Source: Candidatus Aenigmatarchaeota archaeon (GTDB taxonomy: Archaea > Aenigmatarchaeota > Aenigmatarchaeia > CG10238-14 > SCSR01). From it: a stretch of DNA of 45,159 nt. Shown piece after piece: positions 8,178-17,200 of the stretch (within the stretch, counting starts at the first letter, position 1; each line of letters opens with the position of its first letter). Where the stretch lies: positions 1 through 45,159 of the forward strand of contig JAGVVV010000009.1 of the NCBI GenBank assembly GCA_018304615.1, given 5' to 3'. A program made the translations under genes and the position numbers. The notes under the pieces are model-generated. The model worked only from the letters and a program-made list of their open reading frames with translations. It did not search any database and had not been told where the DNA came from.

Positions 8178-9341
8178 ATGTTGGAAGTCGGAATTGTCGG
8201 CAAGCCTTCGTCGGGAAAATCAAGTTTTTTCAAAGCTGCAACTCTGATTGACGTGAAGATTTCTCCGGTGCCGTTCACGACGATAAAACCCAACAGAGGG
8301 ACTTCATATATCATCATAGATTGTGTTTGTAGAGAGATGGGAACCCAGTGCACGCCCAAGTACGGGATGTGTAAGAAGGGGAAGAGATTCATACCAATTC
8401 TCTTGTGGGATGTGGCCGGATTGGTTCCTGATGCGCATTTGGGAAAAGGGATGGGGATAAATTTTCTTGATGATATTCGCCAGGCCTCGGCTCTGATACA
8501 CATTGTAGACGCGAGCGGGATGACCGACGAAGAAGGAAGAATGACTTCAGGTCATGATCCTGAAAAGGATGTGGAATTTTTGGAGAAGGAGATTGATCTT
8601 TGGTTTGCTAGTGTGATCAAGAAGGCTGTGACTAAGTTTGAAAGGCAGTTAGGAAAGATGTCTCATTCAGATTTGTTGCAGATGCTGTCAGAACAGTTGA
8701 GTGGGTTGGAGGTTGATAAGAAATATATTGAGGAAGCTCTGAACAAAGTTCCTATTGCTGAGGTAGAGAAATTTGCAGCCGAACTCAGGAGAATTTCAAA
8801 ACCGATTATCATTGCTGCGAATAAGGTTGATTTGAAGGAGGCTCAGGAGAATTTAGAGAAGATGAAGATGAAGCATAATCTCGTGATCCCCACGTCTGCT
8901 GAGGCGGAGATTGCTTTGAAGAAGGCGGCTGAGAAGAATCTGATTGAATATCTGCCTGGAAATGATTTCTCAATTTCGGACCAGACTAAACTTGCAGGAC
9001 CTCAGTTGCAGGCCTTGGAGATTATAAGAAAAGAAGTGATTGAAAAATACGGTTCCACTGGAGTCCAGACATGTATGAACAAGGCAGTTTTCGAATTGTT
9101 GGATCAAATTGCTGTTTATCCTGTGGCTGATGCTGGAAAGTTGACAGACAAGGATGGGAACGTTCTTCCGGATGTTCATCTTGTTCCTAAAGGAACTACG
9201 GTGAAGGAGTTCGCATTCAAAATCCACACCACGCTCGGAGAGAAATTCATCGCCGGTATTGACGCAAGGACGAAAAGGAGGATGGCAGCAGATCATGTGC
9301 TAAATCATAGAGATGTTGTGGAAATAGTTCATGCGAAATGA
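8178..9341 (+). CDS. YchF/OBG-family GTPase with TGS domain
   Basis: 387 residues. G1 is GKPSSGKSS at 8-16, G3 is DVAGL near 78, and G4 is NKVD in the IIIAANKVDL segment near 217, so this is a P-loop GTPase of the OBG group (YchF/COG0012 branch). The archaeal-type insertion with DCVC, QC and GMC between G2 and G3 could bind metal. A C-terminal TGS domain (about 310-387, with HLVPKGTTVKEFAFKIH) is typical of factors that touch ribosome or RNA. It has its own promoter and is followed 62 bp later by gatD. Confidence 0.9.
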   Translation: MLEVGIVGKPSSGKSSFFKAATLIDVKISPVPFTTIKPNRGTSYIIIDCVCREMGTQCTPKYGMCKKGKRFIPILLWDVAGLVPDAHLGKGMGINFLDDIRQASALIHIVDASGMTDEEGRMTSGHDPEKDVEFLEKEIDLWFASVIKKAVTKFERQLGKMSHSDLLQMLSEQLSGLEVDKKYIEEALNKVPIAEVEKFAAELRRISKPIIIAANKVDLKEAQENLEKMKMKHNLVIPTSAEAEIALKKAAEKNLIEYLPGNDFSISDQTKLAGPQLQALEIIRKEVIEKYGSTGVQTCMNKAVFELLDQIAVYPVADAGKLTDKDGNVLPDVHLVPKGTTVKEFAFKIHTTLGEKFIAGIDARTKRRMAADHVLNHRDVVEIVHAK

Positions 9342-9403
9342 AGAATTTTTGGGCAACCAATTAATACCAGTATTTCTAACATTTATTTAGAGCAGGTGAA
9401 CTC

Positions 9404-10762
9404 TTGTATTCTCAAGAAATCCAGTCATTAATGAAGAGTAAGAAACTAAAAATTGGAGACCGAGTGAAGGTTCTGAAGGATGGAAAAGAGTTCCAAGGTT
9501 TCTTGATGCCGAGGATAGAGATTGGAGATTTGAATTCTCTTGTAATAAAATTGGATAATGGTTATAACATCGGACTGAAGTATGAGAAGAGGTTGAAGAT
9601 ACAAAAGATGGGACAAGGAATTAAGTTGGGATCGATTCCTAGCAAAAAGTTTTCCAGAAAACCAGGACTTCCGAGCGTTTCCCTGATAGCGACCGGAGGA
9701 ACAATCGGAACCCACGTGGACTATAAAACTGGAGGAGTTTTCATGGTCAGGACTCCGGAGGAAATTGTCGCAACTACTCCAGAACTGGAAAATATAGTGA
9801 ACATGAAGACGATGCTGAGGCCATTCACAGTCGCTTCAGAAGACATGAACCACAAACACTGGCAGGAACTTGCAGAACTGGTGGCAAAAGAACTGAACAA
9901 GGGAGCGAGGGGTGTGATGGTCACACATGGAACAGACACTCTGCATTTCACATCTGCAGCTCTTTCTTTCATGTTGAAAAACCTGACGAAGCCTGTTGCT
10001 TTGGTGGGTGCGCAGAGGTCTCCAGACAGGGGAAGTTTCGACGGAGTGATGAACTTGATCTGTGGATCTTATTTCACAGGATATTCGAACATCGGTGAAG
10101 TTTGTGTAGTGATGCACGGGACCACAAATGACGATTTTTGTTTTGCACACAGGGGAACGAAAGTGAGGAAGATGCACACTTCGAGAAGAGATGCGTTCAG
10201 ATCGATAAACGAGATTCCTCTTGCAAAAATCTGGCCGAATGGGAAGATTGAGATTGGGAACGAGAACTACAGGAGATTTGATGAAAAGAAAGTTGTTGCT
10301 GATACTAAATTCGAACCGAAGGTTGCACTTGTGAAAAGCTATCCAGGTTCTGACCCGGAGATCTTGGACTGGTATGTCCATAAAGGATTCAAAGGGATTG
10401 TGATTGAAGGGAGCGGATTGGGTCACGTTCCCACAGGAGAGAGCGGAGTGAAAATTGGAGAATTCGACCAAAAGTTTTCTTGGATTCCTCAGATCAAGAA
10501 GGCAGTTGAGAATGGTGTGGTAGTTGTGATGACTTCACAGACTCTTTACGGCAGAGTTCACCCGTTTGTTTACAGGAACTTGAGACTTGTTTACGAAGCT
10601 GGAGGAATTTACGGGGAGGACATGCTGCCTGAGGTAGCCTACATAAAACTTGGACATGTTCTCGGACACACGAAAGATGTGGAGAAAGCGAAGCAGATGA
10701 TGCTCATGAATTTGGCAGGGGAGATAAACAAGGAAACTGACCCAAGAAGTTTTCTGGTGTGA
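9404..10762 (+). CDS. gatD: Glutamyl-tRNA(Gln) amidotransferase subunit D
   Basis: 452 residues, asparaginase-type subunit of the archaeal GatDE complex, which turns Glu-tRNA(Gln) into Gln-tRNA(Gln) in the cytoplasm. An N-terminal SH3-like segment (about 15-66) precedes the asparaginase domain. The catalytic pattern is present: ATGGTIG with T100, THGTDT with T177-D178, and a downstream RGTKVRK Lys. The start is a TTG at 9404, preceded by AGGTGA at a suitable distance. No ATG near this point would keep the N-terminal domain. GTGA overlap couples it to gatE. Confidence 0.96.
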   Translation: MYSQEIQSLMKSKKLKIGDRVKVLKDGKEFQGFLMPRIEIGDLNSLVIKLDNGYNIGLKYEKRLKIQKMGQGIKLGSIPSKKFSRKPGLPSVSLIATGGTIGTHVDYKTGGVFMVRTPEEIVATTPELENIVNMKTMLRPFTVASEDMNHKHWQELAELVAKELNKGARGVMVTHGTDTLHFTSAALSFMLKNLTKPVALVGAQRSPDRGSFDGVMNLICGSYFTGYSNIGEVCVVMHGTTNDDFCFAHRGTKVRKMHTSRRDAFRSINEIPLAKIWPNGKIEIGNENYRRFDEKKVVADTKFEPKVALVKSYPGSDPEILDWYVHKGFKGIVIEGSGLGHVPTGESGVKIGEFDQKFSWIPQIKKAVENGVVVVMTSQTLYGRVHPFVYRNLRLVYEAGGIYGEDMLPEVAYIKLGHVLGHTKDVEKAKQMMLMNLAGEINKETDPRSFLV

Positions 10763-12606
10763 AGATGGATTACAAGAAGTTGGGATTGAAAGCTGGGATT
10801 GAGATTCATCAACAACTAGATACAAGATACAAACTTTTTTGCAAGTCTTCTTCTGGAATGAGAGAAAAAGAAGTGGTCGGGCTGATCAGGAGGAAGCAGC
10901 ATCCTGTCGCAGGAGAACTCGGGACTGTTGACATTGCGATGATGCACGAGATGATGAGGGACAGGACTTTTCATTATCAGCTGTTTCCGCATGAGAGCTG
11001 CCTGGTTGAAACTGACGAAGAGCCTCCTCATGAACTGAATCTCGAAGCTCTTGAAGTGGCGTTGAAGATCGCGTTGATGCTGAACTGCACTGTGCCGGAT
11101 GAATTGCAGGTCATGAGAAAGAGCATTACTGATGGAAGCAACACATCTGCATTTCAAAGGACGATTGTAGTTGGTCTGGATGGGTTTTTGAAGTACAGGG
11201 GGAAGAAGGTGGAGATAACTTACATAAATTTGGAGGAGGATGCTGCTGCCATTGTCGGAGAAGAAAATGGAAATGTCACTTATAGGTTATCGAGGCTTGG
11301 CGTGCCGCTGATTGAAATAGGAACAGGACTGCTGCAAGGATTTAGTCCAGACGAAATTCAGGACATTGCGTTTAACATAGGGATGCTTCTGAGATCCACA
11401 GGAAAAGTCAAGAGGGGAATCGGAACGATCAGGCAGGATGTGAATGTCTCGATAAAAGTCGGGGAAAGGACAGAACTCAAGGGGATGCAAGACCTGTGGA
11501 CGATGTCTAAAGCAATTCAGAACGAAGTCACGAGACAACTGACGATGAATGATATAAGGAGCGAGATGAGAAGGAAAGGTGTGAGGAGGATTAGAGAAAA
11601 TTTAATGGAAGTCAACTCCCTACTTTCAAACACTCATTCAAAAATTTTGAGGCAGATGCTGGATTCAGGTGCAAGTGTTTTTGCAATCAAACTGAATGTG
11701 TTTGCTGGAATGTTGAAGAGGGAGGTTTATCCGGGAAAGACTCTAGGAAAGGATTTGGCAGAGTATGTTTCGGCATTCGGAGTTAAGGGGATTTTGCATT
11801 CTGATGAGGATTTGGCAAAATATGCGGCGGTTGAAGATTTCCAGAGAATCAGAGAGCATTTGCATGCCGGACACAAGGATGCCGTTGTTCTTATCGGAGA
11901 GCACAAAGACAAGGGAAAAGTTTCCAAACTCCTGATAGAAAGGATAAACGCTTTTCTTGAAAAGCCTGAAAGAGAGACAAGAGCGGTGGGAGATGATGGC
12001 CACATAAGGTTCAACAGGCCTCTTCCAGGTGCGCAGAGATTATATCCGGAAACAGACGTGATTCCTCTTTCAATTTCAAAGGAATGGTTGAAGAAGTTGA
12101 AGAAAGAGTTGCCGGAACCTTGGACGAAGAAGCTGGAGAAGTTCAAGAAGATGAAGCTTTCAGACGATTTGGCAAAGCAAATTCTCAGGTCTGAACATAT
12201 GGAGACGTTTGAGAAGTTTGTGAAGAAGAGATTCCAACCGATTGTTATGGCGAATGTTTTCACTAATACACTCAAAGACTTGCAGAGGCAGAATGTCGAT
12301 GTTTCCAACTTGACTGAGAAGCATTTCGAGGAAGTCTTCCATTCTGTATCTTCAAAAAAAGTCATGAAAGAGGCTCTTCCAGAAATTTTGAAGTATCTTG
12401 CTGAGCATCCTGCAGATTCTGTGAGCGTTTCGATCTCGAAACTGAATCTAAAAGCTCTTTCTAAGACTGAACTCGTGAAGATAGTTAAAGAGGTTGTGAG
12501 TCAGCCTAACATCCAGTTTGACAAGGCTGTCGGTCTTGTGATGAGCCAGGTGAGAGGGCGCGCAGACCCGCAGGAAGTAATCAGACTAGTCAAAAAGTTT
12601 AAGTAA
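10759..12606 (+). CDS. gatE: Glutamyl-tRNA(Gln) amidotransferase subunit E
   Basis: 615 residues, GatB-like transamidase subunit that binds the misacylated tRNA. The N terminus carries the GLKAGIEIHQQLDT block and the cradle motifs (SITDGSNTSAFQRT, YINLEEDAA, RLGVPLIEIGT, IRQDVNVSI). The AspRS-like insertion seen only in GatE lies near 290-400, and the C-terminal helical/YqeY-like tail ends at VRGRADPQEVIRLVKKF. Translation probably begins at the GTG that overlaps the gatD stop (GTGA); an ATG two codons later is the alternative. Together with gatD it shows Gln-tRNA is made by the indirect route here. Confidence 0.96.
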   Translation: MKMDYKKLGLKAGIEIHQQLDTRYKLFCKSSSGMREKEVVGLIRRKQHPVAGELGTVDIAMMHEMMRDRTFHYQLFPHESCLVETDEEPPHELNLEALEVALKIALMLNCTVPDELQVMRKSITDGSNTSAFQRTIVVGLDGFLKYRGKKVEITYINLEEDAAAIVGEENGNVTYRLSRLGVPLIEIGTGLLQGFSPDEIQDIAFNIGMLLRSTGKVKRGIGTIRQDVNVSIKVGERTELKGMQDLWTMSKAIQNEVTRQLTMNDIRSEMRRKGVRRIRENLMEVNSLLSNTHSKILRQMLDSGASVFAIKLNVFAGMLKREVYPGKTLGKDLAEYVSAFGVKGILHSDEDLAKYAAVEDFQRIREHLHAGHKDAVVLIGEHKDKGKVSKLLIERINAFLEKPERETRAVGDDGHIRFNRPLPGAQRLYPETDVIPLSISKEWLKKLKKELPEPWTKKLEKFKKMKLSDDLAKQILRSEHMETFEKFVKKRFQPIVMANVFTNTLKDLQRQNVDVSNLTEKHFEEVFHSVSSKKVMKEALPEILKYLAEHPADSVSVSISKLNLKALSKTELVKIVKEVVSQPNIQFDKAVGLVMSQVRGRADPQEVIRLVKKFK

Positions 12607-12624
12607 ATGAAACTGGAATGAGTA

Positions 12625-13503
12625 ATGATGAAAATAAATTTCGGCGGCAGCGACGAGGAAGTGCCATTTGCCGACAAGGGAAAATCAAAGGTTTGGGTTT
12701 TTGGAGTCTTGTTTGACGGGACAAGTTCCTACAGGAAAGGATCAAGATACGGCCCTGAAGCAATCAGGAAAGCTTCGTCTGAGACAGAAATCTACGACAT
12801 GGTGACAGGGAAGGAAATTTTTTCCAAGCCTGGGATTTTTGATGATGGAGACATTGAAATAAAAGATTCTAAAGACGTGAGAGAAGAGGTAAAGAAAAAG
12901 GTTCAGGAAATCCTTTCAAAAGGGAAAGTCCCACTGATGTTGGGAGGGGAGCATACAATTACTGCAGGAGCGGTAGAGGCTGTCAAAGAAGAATACGATG
13001 ATGTGGTTGTTGTAAATTTTGATGCGCATGGGGACCTTAGAGACAAATGGTTCGATGAGAAGTTGGAAATGTCAAAAGACAGCCATTCGTGTGTGATGAG
13101 AAGAGTTGTAGAGCTGATTGGAAAAGAAAATCTGATCGAACTTGGGATAAGAGAAGTTTCGAAAGAGGAAGTTTTGAAGTTCAAATCGGTGATGATTGAA
13201 AGTCTGGAGATAAGGAAGGATTTGGAGGAAGTGAAGAAAAGATTGGAGAAGTTCGTGGAAGGGAAGAATGTTTATTTGACGATTGATATTGATGCTTTTG
13301 ACGTGCCTGGGACCGGGACCCCACAGCCAGGAGGAATTGACTATTATGATGCTCTGGAATTGATTTCTGGACTAAAAAAAGCGAAGAAGGTTGTCGGATT
13401 GGATCTTGTGGAAGTTGCGCCGGTTCCAGAGACCAACTATACAGAAGCGTTTGCAGCAAAACTTCTTTTCCAGACTGTTGCGATCTTAGAAGGGAAAATC
13501 TAG
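12625..13503 (+). CDS. speB: Agmatinase / ureohydrolase
   Basis: 292 residues, the usual size. Ureohydrolase metal ligands are all visible: H110 in GGEHT, D133-H135-D137 in FDAHGDLRD, and D221-D223 in TIDIDAFD, followed by the late VEVAP Glu. The N-terminal GSRYGPEAIRKAS block is typical of agmatinase. It would hydrolyse agmatine to putrescine and urea. It lies 18 bp after gatE and may share its transcript. It converges on an arginine decarboxylase gene that would supply agmatine; the two stop codons overlap. Arginase or formiminoglutamase are less likely given that neighbour. Confidence 0.88.
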   Translation: MMKINFGGSDEEVPFADKGKSKVWVFGVLFDGTSSYRKGSRYGPEAIRKASSETEIYDMVTGKEIFSKPGIFDDGDIEIKDSKDVREEVKKKVQEILSKGKVPLMLGGEHTITAGAVEAVKEEYDDVVVVNFDAHGDLRDKWFDEKLEMSKDSHSCVMRRVVELIGKENLIELGIREVSKEEVLKFKSVMIESLEIRKDLEEVKKRLEKFVEGKNVYLTIDIDAFDVPGTGTPQPGGIDYYDALELISGLKKAKKVVGLDLVEVAPVPETNYTEAFAAKLLFQTVAILEGKI

Positions 13504-14102
13504 TTCTGGCCGGTGATTCCAAGAACTGGGAAGACGTAATTGACAAAACAAAGCGCTACCAGAGCCGTGGCATACTTTTTCTTTGCGACGAAGCTTTTCG
13601 TTATCAATTTGATGTCTTTCATGTGGTATTTGTCGGAATATCCGTTCTCGTATAGAACTTTTAGACTCTTTTTCAGCTTGTCCGTAGCCTCTTCCTCTGT
13701 CCCGTTCTCGTTGTATTCGCATACTAAACCACCGAACTTCTTGCCAGTTGACTTGTCGTACAACCAGCCGAAAATAATCCCTGCAGTGGCTCTTTGACCC
13801 TTAGCTGCAGTTGAATTGGCCATTATCGACTCCAAAACAGAACCGTGGACAAGCTTGTCGTGATCAGGTTTAGGGATTTCAGTAGCGATTCCACTCAAAA
13901 TTGAGGAATAAACCATAATGTTGCATTGCTCTATGCCTGCTTCCTTCAAGGCCAGGTGATAAGATCCAGCATGAACTGTGATATCACTCTCTCCGATCCC
14001 GGTTGTGATGAAAAAGTCCTTTGGAATTCGAGTTGAAGTGATGATTTTCAATTCCTGAGAGGTTCCTTCCTTCAACAACAACTTTTGAGAATTTTTATTC
14101 AT
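13500..14102 (-). CDS. pdaD: Pyruvoyl-dependent arginine decarboxylase
   Basis: 200 residues. The enzyme self-cleaves to make a pyruvoyl group and turns arginine into agmatine. The family blocks are FFITTGIGESD (30-40), the LALKEAGIEQCNIMVYSSIL segment with the S66-S67 cleavage site, HGSVLESIMA, GIIFGWL, and the late EEEATDKL helix. Family members are often near 160-190 residues; this one has a hydrophobic C-terminal end (about 178-197) that could anchor or pack against something. The start is the only ATG near the conserved N terminus. A TATA-like stretch lies about 180-195 bp upstream, which implies a long leader. Confidence 0.9.
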   Translation of the reverse strand: MNKNSQKLLLKEGTSQELKIITSTRIPKDFFITTGIGESDITVHAGSYHLALKEAGIEQCNIMVYSSILSGIATEIPKPDHDKLVHGSVLESIMANSTAAKGQRATAGIIFGWLYDKSTGKKFGGLVCEYNENGTEEEATDKLKKSLKVLYENGYSDKYHMKDIKLITKSFVAKKKYATALVALCFVNYVFPVLGITGQN

Positions 14103-14297
14103 TTTTCTAACCTTTTCACTTCTTTATCAGAAGAATTTTTGGAAAATTTTCTAAGAAATTGTCAGTAAGTGTTACGTTCCCTGTGAAATTTTTTAGTGAA
14201 TAGGGTGAATCAAGTGAATGTTGAATTAACATTTTCTTTTCTGTGCGACTCCTACTATCAATTTATTATTTAGTGTTCAGTTATATTTAAATATTTA
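14103..14297 (-). promoter_or_regulatory. Probable promoter and long leader of the arginine decarboxylase gene
   Basis: No gene is seen between the decarboxylase start and the methylthiotransferase stop at 14331. An AT-only stretch at 14281-14297 contains TATTTAAATA and would start minus-strand transcription near 14260, leaving a leader of roughly 160 nt. The leader region holds three GTGAAT direct repeats at 14196, 14205 and 14214, exactly 9 bp apart on the plus strand, the near palindrome ATGTTGAATTAACAT just beyond, and a short CTTCT/AGAAG hairpin close to the start codon. Most other genes here appear leaderless, so this one stands out. Confidence 0.4.
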
Positions 14298-14330
14298 TAC
14301 TTTTTTGTATATGTTTTTTCAGAAAAATTT

Positions 14331-15608
14331 TCAGAAATTTTTTTCTGAAATTAAAAAATTGGTGCTCGCATCGGAAATTTTTACAGAAATCTTTTTCCCT
14401 AAAATATTTTCTTCACTTTCGACAAAAACATATTTGTAGCTGGAATTTTTCCCCAAAAATCCTTTTTCGACCCTTTCCGAGATGAAAATTTTCCCCTTCC
14501 AGCCTATCCACTGCTTGTTTTTCTCCAAGGAGATTTTTCTGGCGATTTTGTGGAGCTTTTGTGTGCGTTTGTTGATGTTTTTTCTGTCAATTTGGGGCAT
14601 TTTTGCTGCTTCGGTACCCATTCGCGGCCAGAATTTCGATATGTTTGTCACGTCTGGTCTCACTTTTTTGACTAAATCGACGGTTTTTTTGAAATCTCCG
14701 TCAGATTCTGTAGGATAACCGACTATGATGTCTGTAGAAAGACAAATTTCGGGTATTTTTTCCCTGAAAGAGTCGACAAAATACAAGAAATCTTTGACTG
14801 AATAGCCTCTTCTCATGGACCTCAAAACCGAGTCGCTGGCTGATTGCAAGGGTAAATGTAGGAATTTGAAGATTTTTTCGTTGTTGTATGACTCGACGAG
14901 TCTTGGTAGAAATTTCTTCAAGTGAAGAGGATTCATCATCCCGACTCTGACAAAAAAATCTCCTCCGACTTTACCTATTTCTTCGAGCAAAACTGACAGA
15001 TTTATGCCGTTTTCAAGGCCGTAACAGGAATTGTCTTGAGAAGTGAGCCAGATTTCCCTGAATCCAGAGTTTTTTGCTTCCCTGACTTCTTTTATGATTA
15101 AATCTAGAGGGTAGCTGAATAGTTCCCCTCTTGCAAACTTCGTCTGACAGAAAGTGCATCTGGAAGTGCATCCGTTCAGGATTTGAATGATGCTGACAAA
15201 AGGCTGTGTAGAAACTTTAGGGAGGTTGATTTTTGGAGTGCTTGGAGATGCAAGAGTGACGATTCTATGCCCGTCGAGAGTATTATTTACTGTTTCTAGA
15301 ATTTCGTGAGCTGAATTCGGCGCTATCAGGCTTGCTTGAGGATTTATTTCTTCGATAACTGATTGCTCAGTTTTTGTCATACATCCTGCAACTACCAGCG
15401 GTTTGTTGGTTTTCGTCATTTTTTTAATCCTGTGGATCATTTTCTGCTCTGTCGGAGTCTTGACTATGCATGTGTTTATAATGTTCAAGTCCGATTCTGC
15501 CTCTGTTTTCACCAATTCGAAGCCGTTTTCTTTAAGAATTCCTGACATGATTTCAGAATCAGAAAAATTGGCAGAACATCCATGAGTTTCGATAAAAATT
15601 TTCGCCAT
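14331..15608 (-). CDS. tRNA methylthiotransferase, MtaB/CDKAL1 type
   Basis: 425 residues, full length for the MiaB-like radical SAM family. The N-terminal methylthiotransferase domain has C11, C47 and C76 as cluster ligands, and the radical SAM motif CTSRCTFC has C147, C151 and C154. Further blocks (LPLQSASDSVLRSMRRGY, DIIVGYPTE) match the family, and a TRAM-like RNA-binding end follows from about 360. The archaeal/eukaryotic branch adds a methylthio group to t6A37 in tRNAs reading ANN codons. The gene has a 38-bp divergent gap with the next gene, and both appear leaderless. The 3' end is rich in repeated TTTCTGAAA elements. Confidence 0.92.
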   Translation of the reverse strand: MAKIFIETHGCSANFSDSEIMSGILKENGFELVKTEAESDLNIINTCIVKTPTEQKMIHRIKKMTKTNKPLVVAGCMTKTEQSVIEEINPQASLIAPNSAHEILETVNNTLDGHRIVTLASPSTPKINLPKVSTQPFVSIIQILNGCTSRCTFCQTKFARGELFSYPLDLIIKEVREAKNSGFREIWLTSQDNSCYGLENGINLSVLLEEIGKVGGDFFVRVGMMNPLHLKKFLPRLVESYNNEKIFKFLHLPLQSASDSVLRSMRRGYSVKDFLYFVDSFREKIPEICLSTDIIVGYPTESDGDFKKTVDLVKKVRPDVTNISKFWPRMGTEAAKMPQIDRKNINKRTQKLHKIARKISLEKNKQWIGWKGKIFISERVEKGFLGKNSSYKYVFVESEENILGKKISVKISDASTNFLISEKNF

Positions 15609-15646
15609 ACTAAAACTATATACAATAAAAATCTTAAGTTTAGATT
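15609..15646. promoter_or_regulatory. Overlapping divergent promoters
   Basis: The 38-bp gap separates two ATGs. CTATATAC at 15616-15623 is centred about 27 bp before the plus-strand ATG at 15647. On the other strand an AT-rich TTTTTAT at 15626-15632 lies about 21-24 bp before the ATG at 15608. Each promoter occupies the space next to its partner's start codon, so the two could interfere. Confidence 0.45.
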
Positions 15647-16321
15647 ATGTCTACTTTGCCTGGATTAATTAGGTCTATTTCTTCTGGAAAAGGAGGTATT
15701 TTTGCATCTGCTTATCTTGAACTAGCAAAGAGAATTACAGAACTTTTTGATTATAGGTTCGAACGTTTGAGTTATGAAGATAATAGAGTTCGGGAATCAG
15801 CACCGCCTGAAGGAATGTATACAAAAGATTTCAACATAAAACTCAAACGCTATGGAGAAAGAGCAGCAAAAGAAGCAGGCTACTGGCTCGCCGACATAGA
15901 TCAGTTACTTCGAATTTCTGAAAGATACAACCTTATCGAAACAAAATACTTGAGACCAACAAGAGAAAATTTGGTAAAAGGAATGGAACTCATGTACAGA
16001 GGATACTGGCAAAAAGCTATTGATACTTTCAAGAAAAAAGTTTTTACCCCATTAAATAAGTTTGGAAAATATCTAAATCCTCTTCCTTCTTATGAACAAG
16101 AGGCCGGAAATCTAGGTAAGAAGAAAGAAAAAAGACAAGAATCTAATTTTGCCAGGGTAGCTCAGATGATTGCAGTAATTGGATTTTTTGCAATCTTCCT
16201 CTATTCTATGAGTCCTTCGACTACAGGAGCAAGCATAGCATTTTCTGGATTCAATCTGTATCTTATTGCAATATTCACATTCATCACCATTATTGCGCTA
16301 TACTTCGTCTACAAGATGTAG
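15647..16321 (+). CDS. Unknown protein with C-terminal membrane hairpin
   Basis: 224 residues. Residues about 1-165 are soluble, helical and rich in Arg, Lys and Tyr. Two hydrophobic segments follow (about 171-189 and 201-222), so the protein is anchored by its C terminus with the helical part probably in the cytoplasm. A basic linker with GKKKEKRQE precedes the first segment. No family recognised. Its stop codon directly abuts the stop of the convergent DRG-type GTPase gene. Confidence 0.6.
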   Translation: MSTLPGLIRSISSGKGGIFASAYLELAKRITELFDYRFERLSYEDNRVRESAPPEGMYTKDFNIKLKRYGERAAKEAGYWLADIDQLLRISERYNLIETKYLRPTRENLVKGMELMYRGYWQKAIDTFKKKVFTPLNKFGKYLNPLPSYEQEAGNLGKKKEKRQESNFARVAQMIAVIGFFAIFLYSMSPSTTGASIAFSGFNLYLIAIFTFITIIALYFVYKM

Positions 16322-17200
16322 TCACTTGGTGTGAATTTCTACAACATCCAAATCGTTCAACTGGAAGTCCAAACCAACCTTCTGGCCGCTGAATTGAGAG
16401 CTGTTGAAAACCCGGGCAAAATGAAAAGTTTTCAGAAAGTCTTTGTGTATGGACTTGGCTACTTCTTTGACTGTCGACCCTTTGCGGAGAGTTACCGGTG
16501 GGACTACTTTCTCTTTTCCTGGGGATTTGGTGTAAACTCTTATCAGACCTAAGCGATTCCAAATCTCCTCCTTCAACTTATTCAAACCAACTTTTGCAAT
16601 TGCAGAAATGTTGATCATTCCCAGATGGGTTCTTCTCTCAGCTTTGTTCAAAACCCAAATGATCTTGTCGTCGGCTTTGTTTTTCAAGATGATCTTGTTC
16701 AGCTCCTCTATCTGGTTTCCGATCTCCTGTTCGCCGTCAATGAGGGCGATGATCTCATCAGCTGTCTGCATCAATGGAGTAGTGTCGGGATCGAATGTCG
16801 ATGGGATTTCTATCAATTGGATTAAGACGTCTGCATAGTTCATCATTCCGACTACCGGCTCTTTGGTAGTATAAGGATAATCTGCTATCTCAACGTCGAC
16901 GTTAGTCAATGCCCTGAGCAAAGTGCTTTTTCCGGAGTTAGTCAACCCTATTATGCAGACCTGGCCCGCACCCTCTTTCCTTATGGAGAATTTTGGCTTG
17001 GATGAGGATTTTCCTTTCTTTGATTCTTCCTTTAATTTTTTCAATCTCTGTTTCAGTTGGGCGAGGAGATTATGTCCACCCTTGTGCCTTGGTGCAAACT
17101 TTATCATCTCCTCTAAGGCTGCAATCTTCTCCTCTTTGGATTTGGCTTCAGAATATTTCTTTTCAGCAAGAAAATATTCTGCTTTTGCGTTTATCGGAAT
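16322..17200 (-). CDS. DRG-type GTPase with TGS domain, apparent ATT start
   Basis: 293 residues if begun at the ATT at 17200. The DRG/Rbg family has a conserved N-terminal helix of the form NAxAEYxxAExxYxxAxxxEEKIxALEEMI. Here that helix is encoded upstream of the first ATG (17107), which lies inside it at residue 32. Between the upstream TGA at 17203-17201 and 17107 there is no ATG, GTG or TTG in frame. The codon before Pro-Ile-Asn is ATT, and AGGTGG at 17211-17206 precedes it by five bases. G1 is GLTNSGKST; the TGS domain is at the C terminus with RKGSTVKEVAKSIH. It is last in the operon with the nucleotidyltransferase fusion, PH protein and MFS transporter. Probably ribosome-associated. 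Confidence 0.85.
   Translation of the reverse strand: MPINAKAEYFLAEKKYSEAKSKEEKIAALEEMIKFAPRHKGGHNLLAQLKQRLKKLKEESKKGKSSSKPKFSIRKEGAGQVCIIGLTNSGKSTLLRALTNVDVEIADYPYTTKEPVVGMMNYADVLIQLIEIPSTFDPDTTPLMQTADEIIALIDGEQEIGNQIEELNKIILKNKADDKIIWVLNKAERRTHLGMINISAIAKVGLNKLKEEIWNRLGLIRVYTKSPGKEKVVPPVTLRKGSTVKEVAKSIHKDFLKTFHFARVFNSSQFSGQKVGLDFQLNDLDVVEIHTK

Noticed and set aside
14290-14360. Repeated TTTCTGAAA/TTCAGAAA elements as an operator or CRISPR-like repeat
   Set aside because: They lie mostly inside the end of the methylthiotransferase gene, are AT-rich and short, and look like coding plus a terminator-like stretch.
15647-16321. Sorting-tail substrate of the archaeosortase-like protein
   Set aside because: The C-terminal hydrophobic part is a two-segment hairpin with no Pro-Gly/Glu-Phe type motif or basic end cluster expected for a sorting tail.
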